Source: Nocardia exalbida NBRC 100660 (lineage in GTDB: Bacteria > Actinomycetota > Actinomycetes > Mycobacteriales > Mycobacteriaceae). From it: DNA of 64,000 bases. This document shows positions 1 through 7,649 of this stretch, piece by piece. The first letter of the stretch is position 1, and each line of letters starts with the position of its first letter. Both the position numbers and the translations under genes were made by a program. The notes beneath the pieces were generated by a model that did no database searches, was not told the DNA's origin, and saw only the letters and a program-made list of their open reading frames with translations. Location of the stretch: NCBI RefSeq assembly GCF_000308575.1, contig NZ_BAFZ01000162.1, positions 1-64,000 of the forward strand, given 5' to 3'.

Positions 1-194
1 ACACCGTCACCCTCACCGGGACAGGCCTGACGGCAGCCACCGCGGTAAATTTCGGTGCGACACCGGCGGCCTCGTTCACGGTCGACTCCGACACCCAGAT
101 CACCGCGGTCACCCCCGCCGGAACGGGCACCGTGCAGGTCACCGTCACCACCACAGGAGGAACCAGTAACGGCGTCAGTTACACCTACGTCTGA
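1..194 (+). CDS. C-terminal end of an IPT/TIG-repeat protein (5' end outside the window)
   Basis: The frame starting at base 3 is open from the left edge to a TGA at 192-194. It reads about 63 Thr/Val-rich residues ending in SNGVSYTYV. The alternating beta pattern, the phrase VNFGATPA near the start and the closing VSYTYV are typical of an IPT/TIG immunoglobulin-like repeat, found in actinobacterial cell-surface and secreted proteins. No start codon lies in the window, so length, signal peptide and repeat number are unknown. A strong hairpin follows 12 bases after the stop. The family call is from pattern recognition only. Confidence 0.75.
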   Translation, partial: TVTLTGTGLTAATAVNFGATPAASFTVDSDTQITAVTPAGTGTVQVTVTTTGGTSNGVSYTYV

Positions 195-206
195 CAACAG
201 ACGCCG

Positions 207-240
207 CTGGGCCGCCGACAAATTATTGCCGGCGGCCCAG
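207..240 (+). terminator. Hairpin terminator after the IPT/TIG gene
   Basis: CTGGGCCGCCG at 207-217 and its exact reverse complement at 230-240 form an 11-bp perfect stem around a 12-nt AT-rich loop. It starts 12 bases past the stop codon. No T-run follows, as is common for actinomycete hairpin terminators. Confidence 0.75.
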
Positions 241-261
241 TCTCGATACAGTCGAATACGT

Positions 262-375
262 AGCCCTTCGAGCGCTTCGTGCGACCAGCCCGACCGTGCC
301 CGCGCCACCTGCGGTTCCGGTCTCGGGCTGGCGATCGTCACCGAGATCATGCGGCCTTGCCCGAACCCGGTGCGC
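262..375 (+). pseudogene. Fragment of a sensor histidine kinase ATPase domain
   Basis: One frame reads PFERFVRP, like the pre-G1/F-box phrase of HATPase domains. After a shift, the next frame reads RATCGSGLGLAIVTEIM, which contains the G2 box GSGLGLAIV of sensor histidine kinases. The two halves are out of frame and nothing upstream or downstream completes the kinase. This is a decayed relic about 110 bp long, sitting between the IPT/TIG terminator and the SpoIIE-type phosphatase. Confidence 0.5.
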
Positions 376-479
376 TGACGATGAGTCCCATCGCGAGGGT
401 ATCCGTCGGCGGGCGGGGGATGTCCGGCCAGGATCCGGTTCAGCTCGACGCGCATCGGGGCTGTCGCGGCTTGCCCGCC

Positions 480-695
480 CGCGGCGGGTAGTTCGGAGAG
501 GATCCACCCGACGCACGTTGGTGTACTGCGAGCAGGACCACAGCAGCGCGAACGCTTGCTGCTCGCGATCCCGTACACCAGCATCAGTATCCCTTGGCCT
601 GCTCGATCACCGCACGGCCGACCTCGAACACGAACCGATCGGCATCACCGGGCGGTCGGGGCTGTTCAATGTCCACACCTCAGCCCTACCCGAGG
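480..695 (-). pseudogene. Frameshifted ANTAR-domain regulator fragment
   Basis: On the minus strand, one frame gives DRFVFEVGRAVIEQAK and the next gives GILMLVYGI. Together they match the start of an ANTAR RNA-binding domain (AVIEQAKGILM followed by a hydrophobic stretch and an Ala/Phe-rich helix). A further shift continues as AFALLWSCSQYTNV, again ANTAR-like. At least two frameshifts break it. ANTAR proteins are antiterminator-type regulators common in mycobacteria and nocardiae, but this copy cannot be functional. Confidence 0.5.
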
Positions 696-728
696 CGCGG
701 CGTGCGGATTCGAAAAGCCCACGCTGGG

Positions 729-2162
729 TCACGGGGTGAGCTTGCCGGGGTTGGTCCAGCGGGCGAGTAGGACGGTGGCGTCGTCCTGCAGTGTTCCGTG
801 CTGATGGGCGAGCACGGCGTTGATCAGTCGGCGGGCCGTCTCCGGTGGGGGGTGGCCTGCCGCGGCCTCGCGGCGCAGGAAGTCGGTGAGGCGCTCTTCG
901 CCGAAGAACGCGCCCTCGCCGTCACGGGCCTCGGTGATGCCGTCGGTGTAGAGGACGAGCCAATCGTCCGGTTGCAGAACTTCCTCGGCGACGGTGAGCT
1001 CGGCATCGCCGAGCCCCAGCGGCAGTCGGTGCCCGCCGCGGAGGGGTTTGACGATTCTGCCGCCGCGCATGATCATCGGTTCCGGGTGGCCCGCGTTGAT
1101 GTAGCGCAGCCGACCGGTGGACATGTACAGCTCGGCAAGGACCGCCGTGGCGAACTGTCCGCGTCCGAACTGGTCGGCGATGGCCTGGTCGATGACGCGG
1201 GCTTGTTCGAACAGCCCGTGGCCGGCGTGGCGTGCACTGCGGTAGGCGGCCAGCGCCGTCGCCGCGATGAGGCCGCTGGCCGGGTCGTGGCCGACCGCGT
1301 CGATGACGATGAGTTGTGCGGTGGTGTCGGACAGCGCGTAGTCGAAGGCGTCGCCGTTGAGGTCGTGGCGTGGTTCCACGACGCCGCTGATCACGAAGTT
1401 GTCCACGCCGGCGGTCAACGGAGGCAACATCGACCAGATCAACTCCGCATTGGGAGTGCGGGGCGTGGTCAGCCGGGCGCCCTCCAGAGCGTCCCCGAGC
1501 CGGGTCGTCGCCGTGACCAGGTGACCGAGCAGCCGTGACATCCATCGGCATTGCACCCGAAGTCCCGGGTCGTAGAGGTCGGCGTGGTCCTCGACCTGGA
1601 TGTCGAGGACGCCGAGGCGTTCGCTTCCATCGAGCAACGGAACCCACAACCGGGGCCGGTCGGCTCCGTGGGAAGGCAGGGTCTGCACGAGCCGGAACGC
1701 GCGGCCCGGCAGAGTCGTGTCGACATCGAGAACATCCACCGCAGCGGCGTGCTCGCACGTGCTGGACGGTGCTCGGACACGATGCAGGGAGCGCTCGTCG
1801 TAATCCACCAAATACATGTCGACGTGCACGCCGAGGGCGTGGCCGGCGGCTGCGGCGACGGCGGGTAACCGCTCGGGCGCCGCTTGGTGGGCGCCGTCGA
1901 GCAGAGCCACCAGCGCCGCGAGGGGGGCGCTTTCGGGCTCGGTGTCCCGGATGATGCGGCTGTAGGCGGCGCGTTTGGCCCAGGCGAGTTGGTCGAGGCG
2001 TTCGTTGACAGCATGGGCGAGGATGTCGCGATCGAGCGTGGGAAGTCCGCGGCCCCCGTGCACGTAGGCGTCGATCTCCAGACAGCCCGCGTCGCCACCC
2101 GAGGTGAAATAGCTCATCCACAGTTCTTCGAGGCTCAGTTCGGCGCCTTTCAACGCGAGCAC
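729..2162 (-). CDS. GAF-like/SpoIIE-type PP2C serine phosphatase (RsbU-like)
   Basis: This is a predicted cytosolic protein phosphatase of the PPM/SpoIIE family, which in actinomycetes usually acts on anti-anti-sigma factors in general stress control. The N-terminal half looks like a sensory (GAF-like) region. The C-terminal half carries the phosphatase signature phrases in order: LNGDAFDYAL, VIDAVGHDPASG (a variant of the metal-binding D-x-G-H motif), YINAGHPEPM, LPLGLG, LVLYTDGITEARD and QDDATVLLARW. The start is uncertain. An open frame extends upstream to 2480, but that part is low-complexity, crosses the divergent catalase promoter and overlaps the catalase gene. I place the start at a GTG (2162), just before the conserved-looking ELSLEELW. 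An ATG at 2117 is also possible. It is divergent from the Mn-catalase/hemerythrin pair, and with them suggests a stress locus. Confidence 0.8.
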   Translation of the reverse strand: MLALKGAELSLEELWMSYFTSGGDAGCLEIDAYVHGGRGLPTLDRDILAHAVNERLDQLAWAKRAAYSRIIRDTEPESAPLAALVALLDGAHQAAPERLPAVAAAAGHALGVHVDMYLVDYDERSLHRVRAPSSTCEHAAAVDVLDVDTTLPGRAFRLVQTLPSHGADRPRLWVPLLDGSERLGVLDIQVEDHADLYDPGLRVQCRWMSRLLGHLVTATTRLGDALEGARLTTPRTPNAELIWSMLPPLTAGVDNFVISGVVEPRHDLNGDAFDYALSDTTAQLIVIDAVGHDPASGLIAATALAAYRSARHAGHGLFEQARVIDQAIADQFGRGQFATAVLAELYMSTGRLRYINAGHPEPMIMRGGRIVKPLRGGHRLPLGLGDAELTVAEEVLQPDDWLVLYTDGITEARDGEGAFFGEERLTDFLRREAAAGHPPPETARRLINAVLAHQHGTLQDDATVLLARWTNPGKLTP

Positions 2163-2405
2163 CAGGCTGCGTTGCTGCTCGCGGGCGCGGTCACTGCCGC
2201 GACCGGCGGCGGCCGTCCGATTCTGTCGACAGCACAGTAAGCTCCGGTCGACAACGCTGCGATCCGAACCGGCGCTCGCCACCATCTCGATTGGTCGCAT
2301 ATCGGGCGTTTCAATCGTAGTGCACTGGCTGCATATTCCCGCTGGCTCGGCGGGGAAATACATATGCCGGGTGCCGCGCTGACCGCCCGAGTTCTCCTCG
2401 GTGAT

Positions 2406-2430
2406 GTTTCCGGACGTCGGCCACGGGTAG
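2406..2430 (+). promoter_or_regulatory. Candidate sigma-B/F-type stress promoter for the Mn-catalase
   Basis: GTTT at 2406-2409, a 15-nt spacer, then GGGTAG at 2425-2430 matches the GTTT-N14-16-GGGTA pattern of mycobacterial and streptomycete general-stress sigma factors. It lies 42 bp upstream of the catalase ATG. The partner genes (RsbU-like phosphatase, catalase, hemerythrin) fit a stress regulon. Confidence 0.55.
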
Positions 2431-2472
2431 GGCCCCCTCGTTGGAGTGTGACGACGACCATCGAGGAGTGGG

Positions 2473-3363
2473 ATGTTCATTCACAACAAGGACCTGCAGT
2501 TCGAGGTGCGGGTGGACCGGCCGGATCCGCGGTTCGCGACCCTGCTGCAAGAGCAGTTCGGTGGAGCCAACGGCGAGCTCAAGGCCGCGATGCAGTACTT
2601 CACTCAGGCGTTCGTGCTGCGCCGCAAGAATCCGAAGATGTACGACTTGTTCATGGACATCGCCACCGAGGAGCTCAGTCACCTCGAGATCGTCGGCTCC
2701 ATGATCACGATGCTGCTGGACGGGCTCAACGACGATCTGAAGCAGGCGAACCAGCGGTGTGACTGGATGCCGCTGGTCGGCGACTCGGCCGGCCGTGAGC
2801 AGGTCATCCACCAAGTCGCGGTGAACCCGTTGTATTTCGCCCTGACCGGCGGCGGCCCGGACGTCAAGGATTCGGCGGGGGTGCCGTGGCAGGGTTCATT
2901 CGTCAATGCCAACGGTGAGCCCTCGGTGGATCTGCGCAGTAATCTCGCGGCGGAGTCGCGAGCGAAAATCGTCTACGAATACCTCAAGCAGTTCACCGAC
3001 GACCCGGGCGTGCAGGACACGTTGTCGTTCCTCATGACGCGCGAAGTCGCGCATTTCCAGCAGTTCACCGCGGCGCTCAACGAGCTGCCGGTCAACTTCC
3101 CGCCCGGAACGCTGCCCGGTGACGATCGGTTCCAGAACGTCGCGTTCAACATGTCCAATGGTGCGGCAAGCGCCCGCGGCCCGTGGAACGAAGGGCAAGG
3201 GCCTTGGCCGGAGGGCATGCAGTGGCGTTACGTCGACAATCCGGTTACCGAGTGGCTCGGCTCCGACGAGCGAGCCAACCACGGCGCCGAGGAGAATCCG
3301 CAGGGCGAACCCGCGGTGCAGGGCACCAAGCCGTTCACCCACGAACAGCACATGCCCGGCTGA
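2473..3363 (+). CDS. Manganese catalase (non-haem)
   Basis: The enzyme disproportionates hydrogen peroxide using a dimanganese centre in a ferritin-like four-helix bundle. The 296-residue length is normal for the family. The opening phrase MFIHNKDLQFEVRV is typical. Metal-ligand helices are visible as GGANGELKAAMQYFTQAF and DIATEELSHLEIVG (Glu, then E..H), with a second pair around REVAHFQQFTAAL. Start: GAGGAG lies about 7 nt before the ATG. A sigma-B/F-like promoter lies upstream. The hemerythrin-domain gene follows after 44 bp, so the two probably form one transcript for peroxide or stress defence. Confidence 0.93.
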   Translation: MFIHNKDLQFEVRVDRPDPRFATLLQEQFGGANGELKAAMQYFTQAFVLRRKNPKMYDLFMDIATEELSHLEIVGSMITMLLDGLNDDLKQANQRCDWMPLVGDSAGREQVIHQVAVNPLYFALTGGGPDVKDSAGVPWQGSFVNANGEPSVDLRSNLAAESRAKIVYEYLKQFTDDPGVQDTLSFLMTREVAHFQQFTAALNELPVNFPPGTLPGDDRFQNVAFNMSNGAASARGPWNEGQGPWPEGMQWRYVDNPVTEWLGSDERANHGAEENPQGEPAVQGTKPFTHEQHMPG

Positions 3364-3407
3364 CCATCGCCGGTGTCTTCCAGGCAACTCACACCGGAGG
3401 TGTACCG

Positions 3408-3992
3408 ATGGATGCCTTGACCTTCCTGCGCAACGATCACGAGAGCGTGCTGGGAATGATCGAACAGTTCGAACGCGGGCGCGGTGATGGTGCGGCCGAG
3501 ACTCGGGCGCGTTCGGATCTCGCGACGAGTCTGGTGATCGCCGCATCGCAGCACGAAGCGGTGGAAGAGCAATTCTTCTGGCCGGCGGTGCGGCAGGCGC
3601 TTCCCGACGGTGACGAGCTGGCCGATCGGGCTCTCCAGCAGGAAAACCTCGCCAAGCGTCTGCTGCAGCAGATCGAGGATTCCGAAGCCGGATCAAGCGA
3701 GTTCGAGCAGGCACTCAGCGAGTTCATCGTCGTGGTCCGCGAGCACATCGAGTTCGAGCAGGATCAGGTGTGGCCCCTGTTCCGGCAGGCGGCCGACCGG
3801 GACACGATGGAGGAACTCGGGCAGAAGATGGCCACGGCGAAGAAGGTGGCCCCGACCCGACCGCATCCGGATACACCGTCGACTCCAGGTGCGCAAAAGA
3901 CCGGCGGCTTGGTAGCAGCACTGACCGACAAAGCGCGTGACCTGCTCACCGGCAGGAGGTCACATCAGCCACCGGACCCACCGCCCACCTGA
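3408..3992 (+). CDS. Hemerythrin HHE-domain protein
   Basis: A 194-residue protein that begins MDALTFLRNDHESVLGMIEQ. The N-terminal HHE repeat has the His/Glu pattern HE..(about 35 residues)..QHEAVEEQFFWP, and the second repeat has REHIEFEQDQVWP. These ligands would bind a di-iron centre for oxygen, NO or redox sensing. The C-terminal 50 residues are Pro/Thr-rich, with GGLVAALTDKARDLLTG near the end. Start: GGAGG sits 8 nt before ATG 3408. It is probably co-transcribed with the Mn-catalase. Frames that extend upstream of 3408 lack family similarity. Confidence 0.88.
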   Translation: MDALTFLRNDHESVLGMIEQFERGRGDGAAETRARSDLATSLVIAASQHEAVEEQFFWPAVRQALPDGDELADRALQQENLAKRLLQQIEDSEAGSSEFEQALSEFIVVVREHIEFEQDQVWPLFRQAADRDTMEELGQKMATAKKVAPTRPHPDTPSTPGAQKTGGLVAALTDKARDLLTGRRSHQPPDPPPT

Positions 3993-4192
3993 GCGCACAC
4001 GTTCGCTACCTCGCTCGGGTGGGACCCACACGGGACAGACGGGAACCGCTGCGGCGGTGGCGGGCAGCACCCAGCCGCTCGTCACCGCCGTGAGTGAAGG
4101 CGGCTGTCGTCCGCGAGCGCGTGTGCGCACATCGGCCGACTGCACCGGGGTGGCGTACTGCGCAACGGTGATGTCGGCGGCGGCGCGCGTGC

Positions 4193-4380
4193 TCATGCGC
4201 CCGCTCCCAAGGCGCAGCGGCGCGCGAGGATCTCATCGAGACATGCGCGGGGTACACCACCAGCAGAGCGTGCTGAGGGTCGGCGACCCGCAGGACGCGG
4301 TCGTGGATACGGATGCCGGCGCCGCGACGGATGGGTGCAGGCAGCGACAGATGTCCGTACTTGGTGACACCGCCCCACAT
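4193..4380 (-). pseudogene. Frameshifted AbrB/SpoVT-type swapped-hairpin fragment
   Basis: From an ATG at 4380 on the minus strand the frame reads KYGHLSLPAPIRRGAGI then DRVLRVADPQHALLVVYP. This resembles actinobacterial AbrB/MazE/SpoVT-like DNA-binding domains, which often precede integrase genes. The reading then shifts frame and continues as CLDEILARRCALGAGA to a stop at 4193. That stop overlaps (ATGA) an ATG opening another minus-strand frame (MSTRAAADITVAQYATPV...), possibly the start of the integrase that once followed. The frameshift makes the gene non-functional. Assignment is by pattern only. Confidence 0.4.
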
Positions 4381-4532
4381 TGCCCAGAGGAAGGCCGGGG
4401 CGCACTCAGAAGCGCTCGATTGCCCGCGGGGCGGTCGACCGCGCCGAAGAATGGAAGCACCGGCAGAAACGTGTCGTCTGCCCCGATATCGGTTTCACAG
4501 CCGAACGCTGATCGGGAGTCAATAGGATTCGT

Positions 4533-4793
4533 GGGCGGGCGTTCCACGACTTCTCCGCGTGGCTGCGTTTCGGCGGCGAGGCGATCGGGCGCAACGACCC
4601 GGACTGCCAGAAGAAGATCATCAAGTTCAACGAGCTGCTCGCGAACTGCGTGATCTACTCCAACGCCTGCGATATCACCGCCGCAGCGAACGCCCTCGCC
4701 GGTGACGAGCACCCGATCGACACCGATGATCTGGCCACGATCTCCCCGTACATCACCCACACCATCCGCCGGTTCGGCGACTGGGTTCTTGAT
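4533..4793 (+). pseudogene. 3' fragment of a Tn3-family transposase
   Basis: The frame reads RAFHDFSAWLRFGGEAIG, then IIKFNELLANCVIYSNA, then LATISPYITHTIRRFGDWV. These are recognisable C-terminal phrases of the Tn3 TnpA DDE domain (the L-A-N-x-x-I-Y stretch and the S-P-Y ... R-F-G-x-W/Y end). No N-terminal part is attached, and the frame runs on into unrelated sequence to 5162. Other Tn3-like pieces occur at 12694 and 13029 on the same strand. Confidence 0.7.
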
Positions 4794-4932
4794 GGCCACC
4801 ACCCGCTGGGAAATCACCAGCGATGGGTCGTCCTCGCGATCGGCACCCTTCAACGATGGCTGATACCTTGCAGAATTCGCACAGTTCGGCCAGTGCCTGG
4901 TCCAGATAGATGTATGAAGGAGACCTCTCCGC

Positions 4933-6345
4933 ATGAACACGGCTGCACAGTGGTTCACCGGTCCGAACAGGCGTCGAAGTCGGATCGCGGTGCTGGTCGT
5001 GGCCGTCGTGGTGGGTGTCGCTGCGGTCGTATGGGCGGACCGATCACCACGGCAGTCCCAGCAGGCAACGCCGGTGGTGGGCGGCAAGTTTCGTATCGAG
5101 CCCACTCTAGGCTCCGCACCCACTCCTCGCTGGACGGTGCGCGCCGCCGATCTGTCCACTGACCCCGGCGCTGTTCTACTGTCCGCTCCGCACAGTCTGA
5201 ACGTCTACTACGGAAACGGCACGCCGATGGATGCCGGGACCACGATCGTGGCGGCCACCGCGGTGCCGGACAGCCCGGGTGGCGGGGTCGGGCAGCCGGT
5301 CAGCGCGGTGCGACTGCACGGTATCGACCCCGAGACCGGAAAGCCACACTGGACAATCGATGTGGGCGCGATCGCCAGCTGCGCCGAACAGGTGTTTCAG
5401 GGCCTGCTGAGCTGTTGGGACACCCATCGGGTCCTGATCGTCGACAGCGCGACGGGCACGGTGCTCACCGATCACATCACCGATTTCGAGGTGGAGCAGG
5501 TCGATGCTCGCGACGGTGTCGTCACGGTGGCGGGGCGAACCGCGGATTGGCAGACCGCTGTCTTCACGCGAGGAACCGTCTCGGATATCGCCGCGAGCTG
5601 GCGTAAGACGTTTCCGACAGTGGTTCCCGGAGAGCCGGTCAGACCCGTCATCAGCGCACCGGACTACTTCCGGTATGGGCGCTACGGCAACATTCGTGTC
5701 CACGATTTGCGTACTGGCGAGCCGCTTTTCACCGGACCGGTCGGCTATGTCTTCGACGGCGGCATGATCGCCTCGCAGGTGATCGATCGCAGCGGCACTG
5801 CGGGAAAGGTCGCGTTGCTCGGCCGCGACGGACACAGCATCACCGAGGTCGCCAATGCCAGCTTCATGCTCGAGTGGTACCCGGTCGCCACCGCGTCGCC
5901 ACTGCCGATCCTGACCGGCGAGAGTGCCTACGAGCGCACGACAGGCCGAGTCCTGTGGACCAATCCCGAGATCGGCATCGACGACACGGCCGGGCGCAAG
6001 GACGCGATCGAGGGTGTGGTGCGAGATACCGTGATCATCCGATCACTCGAGGGCACAACGCTTTCCGGGCTCGATCTCACCGACGGGCATCGCATTTGGC
6101 AGCGGCCCTCGCCGTTCGAACACGCCACGAAATTCACAAGCTATGACGGCATCACCGACGCAACCCATCTCATCCTGACCGACGGTGTCACCGTGCAGGC
6201 GATCGATGGCGTCGACGGAACTCCGGTGTGGTCGATGCCGTTGCCGCCAAGTGGTGATCCCAGAGTCCACTCGCAGGTGCGGGCGATGGGCGGTCGCATG
6301 GTCACCGTGACCGCGCATGAATTCACCGGATATGCTGCGGCATAA
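4933..6345 (+). CDS. Membrane-anchored PQQ-like beta-propeller protein
   Basis: A 470-residue protein with a single N-terminal transmembrane segment (about residues 18-35, RIAVLVVAVVVGVAAVVWA) and no cleavage motif, so it is probably anchored with a large extracytoplasmic domain. The rest shows propeller-blade repeats of the form D-P-E-T-G-K-P-H-W, DSATGTVL, DLRTGEPLF, DLTDGHRIWQRP and DGVDGTPVWSMP, as in PQQ/quinoprotein-like WD folds. No PQQ ligands or catalytic residues are evident, so an enzymatic role cannot be claimed. Start: AAGGAG lies 11 nt before the ATG. It stands alone between transposon fragments. Function unknown. Confidence 0.8.
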   Translation: MNTAAQWFTGPNRRRSRIAVLVVAVVVGVAAVVWADRSPRQSQQATPVVGGKFRIEPTLGSAPTPRWTVRAADLSTDPGAVLLSAPHSLNVYYGNGTPMDAGTTIVAATAVPDSPGGGVGQPVSAVRLHGIDPETGKPHWTIDVGAIASCAEQVFQGLLSCWDTHRVLIVDSATGTVLTDHITDFEVEQVDARDGVVTVAGRTADWQTAVFTRGTVSDIAASWRKTFPTVVPGEPVRPVISAPDYFRYGRYGNIRVHDLRTGEPLFTGPVGYVFDGGMIASQVIDRSGTAGKVALLGRDGHSITEVANASFMLEWYPVATASPLPILTGESAYERTTGRVLWTNPEIGIDDTAGRKDAIEGVVRDTVIIRSLEGTTLSGLDLTDGHRIWQRPSPFEHATKFTSYDGITDATHLILTDGVTVQAIDGVDGTPVWSMPLPPSGDPRVHSQVRAMGGRMVTVTAHEFTGYAAA

Positions 6346-6683
6346 TGTGACTCGAACGTTCGGCGACAGCCTTCATCGGCAAATTCAGTCGGCGACCGCA
6401 AGCGCCGGGTAGCCGGGTCGATCGGTCCCAACATCTGCGGGCGACGTTGATCGCCGTCTCGATTCGTCGTCGTTCTCTTCGGTCGACGTCTAGCTAGGCG
6501 GGGTGGTCGTCCATCGACGGGCACTACAGCTTCTACCTGCCCGACGTCGGCGGAGCACACCGGCCACTGCGTGATCCCGACGCCCCCGCCGACGAGTGAC
6601 CGGGCTGTCGTGCGGACACGCTTCATACGAGATAGGTCAATTGGCCGCTCGGCGGCTCATTGTGGGGTCCTGGTGGCAAGGGC
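6346..6683. other. Gene-poor stretch with one short transposase-like tail
   Basis: There is no credible intact gene in these 338 bp. The only recognisable coding trace is at 6504-6599 on the plus strand, listed separately. The remainder shows no clear hairpin or promoter. Confidence 0.5.
6504..6599 (+). pseudogene. Possible extreme C-terminus of another Tn3-family transposase
   Basis: Between an in-frame TAG (6495) and the TGA at 6597-6599 the frame reads HYSFYLPDVGGAHRPLRDPD and a short acidic end. Several actinobacterial Tn3 transposases end in a G-R-Y-x-F...L-R-P-L-R-D-P-D tail, which this resembles. The fragment is only 31 residues, so the call is tentative. Confidence 0.35.
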
Positions 6684-6765
6684 CTGGTAGTAATCGCGCG
6701 GTAAACAACGAAGTTGCTTGGACCAGCGGTGACGGTGGACTTATCGGTGACTGGCGCGACGGTGT
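6684..6765. repeat. Dispersed degenerate repeat, copy A (partner at 59166-59250)
   Basis: GGTAGTAATCGCGCGG at the left and ATCGGTGACTGGCGCGA at the right align with GGTAGCAATCGCGCGA and ATCGGTAACCGGCGCGA about 52.5 kb away, with an AACAACGAAGTTGC / AACAAAGTTGC core between. On the minus strand both copies encode a similar peptide (TAGPSNFVVYRAITT here, TAGQGNFVAFRAIAT there). Here that peptide lies in a 116-codon minus-strand frame (6973 to 6623); in copy B it is frameshifted. It may be the remnant of a small gene carried with the integrase. Identity unknown. Confidence 0.6.
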
Positions 6766-6966
6766 AGCGGCGCTTGTCACGCTCATCGAGTTCGTCGTAT
6801 GTCGCCCGTATAGGCTGCACCTGCAGGGGCCGAGCTTCGGCTTCTGGCAACATGTCACGCTGCTGGTCAGGCCATTGTCGTGTTTTCCGCGCGATTACTA
6901 CTAACGGAATCCCTCGTGATGCGGATGGCGCATGGTGTTCGGCTGCCGTAGGGCACAATCGGACAT

Positions 6967-7086
6967 ATGGCACGGTCTTTGCCCGAGGGCGAATCGCTTC
7001 TGGTGCGTACGGACTTCACCGACGACGCGACGTGGGCCCAAACCCTCGCCGCGGTCATCGCGTCCTACGACGAAGACATGTCCCGA
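6967..7086 (+). pseudogene. N-terminal fragment resembling a DUF6924-type protein
   Basis: ATG 6967 opens MARSLPEGESLLVRTDF followed by TDDATWAQTLAAVIASY, which resembles the start of the small DUF6924-like proteins (L-V-L-R-T-D-F-x-D-D-x-A-W). After about 40 codons the sequence switches to a hydrolase fragment in another frame. It is a 5' remnant with no function expected. Confidence 0.4.
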
Positions 7087-7096
7087 ACTCGCGTTC

Positions 7097-7400
7097 TCGT
7101 GGCGTCATCAGGTTTTCACGCTCGCCGAGGCCGGGTATCGCGTGATCGCGCCGGATATGCGCGGTTACGGCGGTAGCTCGCGGCCGTCCGAGATCGAGGA
7201 CTACGACGTATTGACGATCTGCGCCGACCTGGTGGGACTGTTGAATGCCCTCGGCGTGGAGGATGCCGTGTTCATCGGACACGACTGGGGTGCCGCGGTG
7301 GTCTGGCAGATGGCACTGGCCTATCCCGGCCGAGTGCGGGCAGTCGCTGGACTGAGCGTTCCACCGACGCCGCGCTCGCCGGTTCCACCGCTGGGGATTC
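7097..7400 (+). pseudogene. Internal fragment of an epoxide-hydrolase-like alpha/beta hydrolase
   Basis: The frame reads FSWRHQVFTLAEAGYRVIAP, then DMRGYGGSS, and the nucleophile elbow GHDWGAAVVWQMAL. These are hallmark phrases of the epoxide-hydrolase branch (GHDWG with Asp nucleophile). The first strand and oxyanion HG region are missing, and the frame leaves the family at about 7400. No acid/His part of the triad follows. It is truncated at both ends between unrelated fragments. Confidence 0.7.
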
Positions 7401-7430
7401 TGCGTTCCCGGCTGGGAGCTTCGTTCTACT

Positions 7431-7580
7431 CGGCAGTGCCCATGCGCAGCCGAGCGTGCACAGCGCCATGACCAAGAGGAAGGCGGAGACCGACACTGTC
7501 GAACCGGTTGCCGCCAGCAGCGCGGTCATGAGGAAGGGCGTGCCACCACTGACCAGGGGGAGGAGCCAGGTTGATTCGAG
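7431..7580 (-). pseudogene. C-terminal fragment of an MFS (MHS-like) transporter
   Basis: The minus-strand frame reads PFLMTALLAATGSTVSVSAF then LLVMALCTLGCAWALP. These two hydrophobic segments match the last membrane helices of metabolite:H+ symporters. No upstream helices remain. The fragment abuts the hydrolase relic on the opposite strand, another sign of scrambling here. Confidence 0.55.
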
Positions 7581-7649
7581 TCCGGTGGTGATTGAGCGGC
7601 TGTGTCGCATCTGGAGGTGTTTGAGCAACGCAGCATCAGCAGGAATTGG

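Noticed and set aside
2163..2480. Upstream extension of the SpoIIE phosphatase to 2480
   Set aside because: It overlaps the catalase start and promoter and is low-complexity; a start near 2162 fits better.
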